Under the pieces are notes generated by a model that did not search any database, was not told where the DNA came from, and saw only the letters and a list, made by a program, of their open reading frames with translations. A program made the translations under genes and the position numbers. From Rubripirellula reticaptiva (GTDB taxonomy: Bacteria > Planctomycetota > Planctomycetia > Pirellulales > Pirellulaceae), in the NCBI RefSeq assembly GCF_007860175.1, contig NZ_SJPX01000005.1:868001-932000 (forward strand): a DNA stretch of 64,000 nt. Direction: 5' to 3'. Shown here piece by piece: positions 60,887 to 64,000 of this stretch. Numbering within the stretch: position 1 is the stretch's first letter; the number at the start of each line of letters is the position of its first letter.

Positions 60887-62653
60887 ATGCCGATGGATTT
60901 TTTGCGCATGGATCTTGTCGCTCGCCTAAACAACCTGTCGCGTTGTCGCAACCGCCTATCATTGCCTGCTTCGGCGGTCATTCTTATTCAGTCCTTCCTT
61001 GCGACGGGCACAGCAACAGCACAAGAATTCCCAGCGACGGATTCCCGATCGCCAGGCAATCTCACCAGCCAGGTCGCTAGCCCGGTTGCGATCACCGAAG
61101 CTGCGCCGATCCCGGTCGACGGCGAACAATCCGCCATCGTCAAAGGTCGCGAACTGGAAGCCAACCGCATGTGGGGCGAAGCCATTCGCCACTACGAAAA
61201 AGCGTCTCGCGACTACCCCGAAAGTACGTCGCTGTATCAACGGATGGTGATCAGCCGTTTGCACCACGACGTGAACCGTCGCTACCAAGATCAAAGCTAC
61301 CTAGCGTCGATCCGGGAAATGAGCACGGCACAAACGTTGGACGTGTACTCGGAAATCTTGGCAAACCTTCAAACGCACTACGTGGAAGACGTCGACTGGG
61401 CACGTGTCCAAGTTCACGGCACTGCGGCGCTTGAGGTTGCGTTATCGGAAGAAAAGTTTGTCGATCGCTTGTTGGCCAACGCCGACCCGGCCCGCGTCGA
61501 GAACTTTCGTCAAACCATTCACCACAAATTGCAAGGTCGCAGTACAGCAACGCGATTCGACTTGCGAGCCAGCGCGGCATTCGTCGCCGCCGAGGCCGAA
61601 GCCGAACTTGGTCTGTCTGGCACCGCAGTCGTGTTGGAATTCCTAAGCGGTGCAGTTTCGACGCTTGACCCCTATACCCGATTGCTTTCGCCCATGCAGT
61701 TGGACGAAATGTTTTCGAATATCGAGGGCAACTTTGTCGGCCTTGGACTTGAACTGAAAGCAAAGGCGGATTGTCTACAGATTCTGTCGGTGATCGAAAA
61801 AGGCCCTGCCGAAGAAATGGGCATCCGAGGCGGCGAGAAAATTATCGCGGTTGATGGTGTTCGAACGGATGAGGAAGAACCTGGTTATGTTGCCGACTTG
61901 CTGCGAGGCCCCGAGCACAGCTACGCTGCGGTTACGATCGTTGGCGTCGATGGGAACGAACGAACCATCAACGTCCAGCGTCGCCGCGTCGAAGTACCGT
62001 GCGTCGAAAACGTTCACTTCGTTGATCCGGTTAACCGAGTCGGATACCTTCGACTGACTAACTTTCAAAAGACCACCACTCGCGATGTCGAACGTGCTCT
62101 GTGGGATCTGCAACGACAAAAGATGCGTTCACTGATCATCGATGTTCGCGGCAACCCGGGCGGATTGCTGTCGGCGGCAGTCGAAGTTGCTGACCGCTTC
62201 ATGAGCGATGGTCGTATTCTGACCACTCGCGGTCGAAACGTTCGCGAAAACTTTGACTACGCGGCTCACCGCCCCAACACGTGGAACGTTCCGCTTGCCG
62301 TCTTGATCGACGGTGACAGTGCCAGTGCAAGCGAAATCTTCGCCGGTGCGATCGCCGACAGTGGTCGCGGTGTGATTGTCGGCGAAACCAGTTACGGCAA
62401 AGGCAGCGTGCAAGGGATTTTCCGGATGCAATCCGCGAAATTTGGCTTGTGCCTGACAACGGCAAAGTTTTACTCGCCAAGCGGCCGGGCGATCAGCCAC
62501 AACGGCGTCGTCCCGACCGTGCCAGTTCCAGCGACTCGTATCGCTGCTCGTCCAGACGACGAAGGTCGACTGACACTCGACGCCGAAGACGCAGTTCTGC
62601 AGAAAGCGGCCGAGCAACTGAGCGGCCGCAACATGATCAGCCGACTGCCGTAA
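60887..62653 (+). CDS. S41 family C-terminal processing protease (CtpA/CtpB-like)
   Basis: A 588-residue exported protease. After a signal-like N-terminus (SLPASAVILIQSFLATGTATA, cleavage before QE) comes a helical, TPR-like part (MWGEAIRHYEKASRDYP), a PDZ domain (FVGLGLELKAKADCLQILSV, AEEMGIRGGEKIIAVDGV) and the S41 core with IIDVRGNPGGLLSAAVEVAD, IDGDSASASEIFAGAIADSG for the Ser and SYGKGSVQG for the Lys. The order matches CtpA/CtpB rather than the longer Prc type at 35.6-37.7 kb. ATG at 60887 is used; ATG at 60908 is also possible. It converges with the next gene. Substrates are unknown. Confidence 0.93.
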   Translation: MPMDFLRMDLVARLNNLSRCRNRLSLPASAVILIQSFLATGTATAQEFPATDSRSPGNLTSQVASPVAITEAAPIPVDGEQSAIVKGRELEANRMWGEAIRHYEKASRDYPESTSLYQRMVISRLHHDVNRRYQDQSYLASIREMSTAQTLDVYSEILANLQTHYVEDVDWARVQVHGTAALEVALSEEKFVDRLLANADPARVENFRQTIHHKLQGRSTATRFDLRASAAFVAAEAEAELGLSGTAVVLEFLSGAVSTLDPYTRLLSPMQLDEMFSNIEGNFVGLGLELKAKADCLQILSVIEKGPAEEMGIRGGEKIIAVDGVRTDEEEPGYVADLLRGPEHSYAAVTIVGVDGNERTINVQRRRVEVPCVENVHFVDPVNRVGYLRLTNFQKTTTRDVERALWDLQRQKMRSLIIDVRGNPGGLLSAAVEVADRFMSDGRILTTRGRNVRENFDYAAHRPNTWNVPLAVLIDGDSASASEIFAGAIADSGRGVIVGETSYGKGSVQGIFRMQSAKFGLCLTTAKFYSPSGRAISHNGVVPTVPVPATRIAARPDDEGRLTLDAEDAVLQKAAEQLSGRNMISRLP

Positions 62654-62691
62654 CTGGCTCACTGATGGGATGGAAATTCAGACAGAACAGC

Positions 62692-63990
62692 CTATCGGCT
62701 CGATTCCAGTTTGGCGATCTTTTGACGTCGGCTAGCAACGGCAAGTGTGCTGGCGACGATTACGATGCCGGGATAAGCCATCCCTGCGACCCGCGATTCA
62801 ACGGACTTGGCGACCGATTCAATCTGCGCCGGTTGCTGTGCTGCGATCGCGGCAAGAATCGCATCTCGAACATTGTTGGGTAACAATTCGGGTTCAGCTT
62901 TGGCGATCAAACCAACGCTTCGGTGCATACCCAACGTCGCATCGAGAACCACATCAACCATCGACGGCATGCCCGCGTGAGCAATCGAGGGCAAATCACT
63001 TCCAAGTTGAATGTCGTCGATCAAACCCGTGGAATGACCGAACCACTCGGTGATAGCCACGTCGATCGAAATTGGATCTTCCACGATGCGGTTGTTTCGA
63101 CTCGAATCGCGAGCCATCTCACGAAGATCGTTCAGCAATTCCGAGTCAACTTCCCAAGCTTCGTCGGCCGATGCAATTTGGTCCCGATCAAATTCGTGAC
63201 GCAACAGCGGAATCGCAGCGATACTGCCACCGGTTTGATCGCGTCCGGCCGAATCGAGTTCAACCAAGCCGAAGCCAACGGCGTCAAACTCAACTGGGCT
63301 AATGGCATTTGGCCTCGCTTGAACCGAGGACTGATCGGCTGTCGATAAATCAGAAGTCACTTCTGCGACCGCGACTTCAGCCGCAAACGGAGCGATCAAA
63401 ACACCTTGCGAGTTTGAAACTAAACCGGGCGCCGGCGCACCCGGGTTGAGCTTATCTTCTGTCTTCACGGTTTGCGATCCAGTTGCGGCCTTCACGTCGG
63501 AGGGAATCGTTGCCGCCGCAACCGAAGTCATTATATCGCGTGACGCTGCCTTTTGAGCCGAACTCGAAACTGCGGCGCGACCCAAATCTAGGCTTGAAAG
63601 GTTCGCCGTGGATGGCGTCAAAACCACGATTGTGTCAACCGATAGCTTCGCCAAAGAAATTGAGAATGAATTGACGGGCGGCAGTGGTTCATTCTGCAAA
63701 GGATTGAATTGTGGTGAAGCAACTCGCAAACGATTCAGTGGTGCCGGATTGGATTGCAGCCGATTGGGCGCGTCCCCGCGGAACGGTGTAAACTGCGACG
63801 CACTTAGATTTGACCGACCAACATGTTGAAGAGAAGCGTTGTCGTGCCGCGAGTCGCGTCCCCGACTGTCGTGCTCGTCCATTCGGTTGGCAGCGTGAAG
63901 ATCCACCATTGCCGGACGGTCGCGGTCCGCGCCAACCAAATCATTGGCGGTGTTTCCGGTCGAAAACGAAATCAGACCCGCAGCGAGCAT
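62692..63990 (-). CDS. Exported protein of unknown function with C-terminal membrane anchor (N-terminus may lie beyond window)
   Basis: A protein of at least 432 residues that I do not recognise. The first visible residues (MLAAGLISFSTGNTA) resemble the end of a signal peptide; the frame stays open to the window edge (codons for Ser, Arg and Cys precede the ATG at 63990), so the true start may lie outside. The first 220 residues are low in structure, rich in Ser, Ala, Asn, Pro and Val. An acidic part with ASADEAWEVDSELLNDLREM follows, then TEWFGHSTGLIDDIQLGSDL. The C-terminus has one short hydrophobic stretch (YPGIVIVASTLAVASRRQK) ending in basic residues, a layout like a sorting or anchor signal, though no PEP motif precedes it. 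Confidence 0.65.
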   Translation of the reverse strand: MLAAGLISFSTGNTANDLVGADRDRPAMVDLHAANRMDEHDSRGRDSRHDNASLQHVGRSNLSASQFTPFRGDAPNRLQSNPAPLNRLRVASPQFNPLQNEPLPPVNSFSISLAKLSVDTIVVLTPSTANLSSLDLGRAAVSSSAQKAASRDIMTSVAAATIPSDVKAATGSQTVKTEDKLNPGAPAPGLVSNSQGVLIAPFAAEVAVAEVTSDLSTADQSSVQARPNAISPVEFDAVGFGLVELDSAGRDQTGGSIAAIPLLRHEFDRDQIASADEAWEVDSELLNDLREMARDSSRNNRIVEDPISIDVAITEWFGHSTGLIDDIQLGSDLPSIAHAGMPSMVDVVLDATLGMHRSVGLIAKAEPELLPNNVRDAILAAIAAQQPAQIESVAKSVESRVAGMAYPGIVIVASTLAVASRRQKIAKLESSR

Positions 63991-64000
63991 GCACCGAGAC

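Noticed and set aside
60453-60962. Short minus-strand open frames in the parvulin-protease gap
   Set aside because: No signal, membrane or domain features, Ser/Arg-rich composition, and no ribosome-binding site.

Overview
The window reads as chromosomal DNA of a planctomycete, most likely of the Pirellulaceae (Rhodopirellula-like). The markers are a DUF1559 pseudopilin-like protein with the H-x9-DG tail motif, an FG-GAP/ASPIC lipoprotein, a kinase fused to an AAA/TPR region, a double-length UvrA, formaldehyde-activating enzyme with an H4MPT dehydrogenase, and a PgsBCW operon. DNA is moderately GC-rich, genes are fairly loosely packed, Shine-Dalgarno sites are rare, and GTG/TTG starts are frequent. 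I found no rRNA, tRNA, insertion sequence, prophage or CRISPR array.

Layout. 1-3.8 kb: the first codons of tsaD at the left edge, UDP-glucose dehydrogenase, a small lipoprotein and a Gfo/Idh/MocA oxidoreductase. 3.8-13.9 kb: a sodium/solute symporter, a large kinase-ATPase, an unknown protein, an FHA protein, a YhcC-type radical SAM protein, a small membrane protein and a HELAH protein. 13.9-18.8 kb: a tightly coupled minus-strand operon of an EctB-like diaminobutyrate aminotransferase, an adenylation-carrier-hydrolase protein and a second alpha/beta hydrolase. 19.0-25.4 kb: a co-directional envelope block (GT2, GT39-like and AsmA-like proteins and a small acidic protein). 25.5-30.7 kb: a DUF1559 protein with a small lipoprotein, then the FG-GAP/ASPIC protein. 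30.7-32.6 kb: an FtsQ-like protein beside MurB. 32.6-35.5 kb: an ATP-grasp protein divergent from fae and an mtdB-like gene (H4MPT-linked formaldehyde oxidation). 35.6-43.3 kb: a tail-specific protease and a YhaN/YhaO pair. 43.8-46.7 kb: pgsB-pgsC-pgsW. 46.8-55.7 kb: pyrE, a LysM/L,D-transpeptidase and the tandem UvrA. 55.7-64 kb: an MFS transporter, a class I aminotransferase, a double parvulin, a second S41 protease and a protein running to or past the right edge.

The best candidate for an undescribed system is the 13.9-18.8 kb operon. Diaminobutyrate would be made by the aminotransferase, adenylated and loaded on the carrier domain, then handled by two hydrolase-fold proteins whose nucleophile positions are Cys and Arg. 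There is no ectA or ectC, so it is not an ectoine cluster. Its gene set recalls the ligase, carrier, PLP-enzyme and two-hydrolase set that travels with exosortase A, but no exosortase is visible here. Other points worth attention are a YhaO homologue that by eye has lost its whole second-metal site, a MurB lacking the usual catalytic Ser and Glu, a four-ATPase UvrA with an unexplained tail, and three arrays of 15-16 bp tandem repeats in or beside gene ends.

All family calls are by eye from motifs; none was checked against a database.
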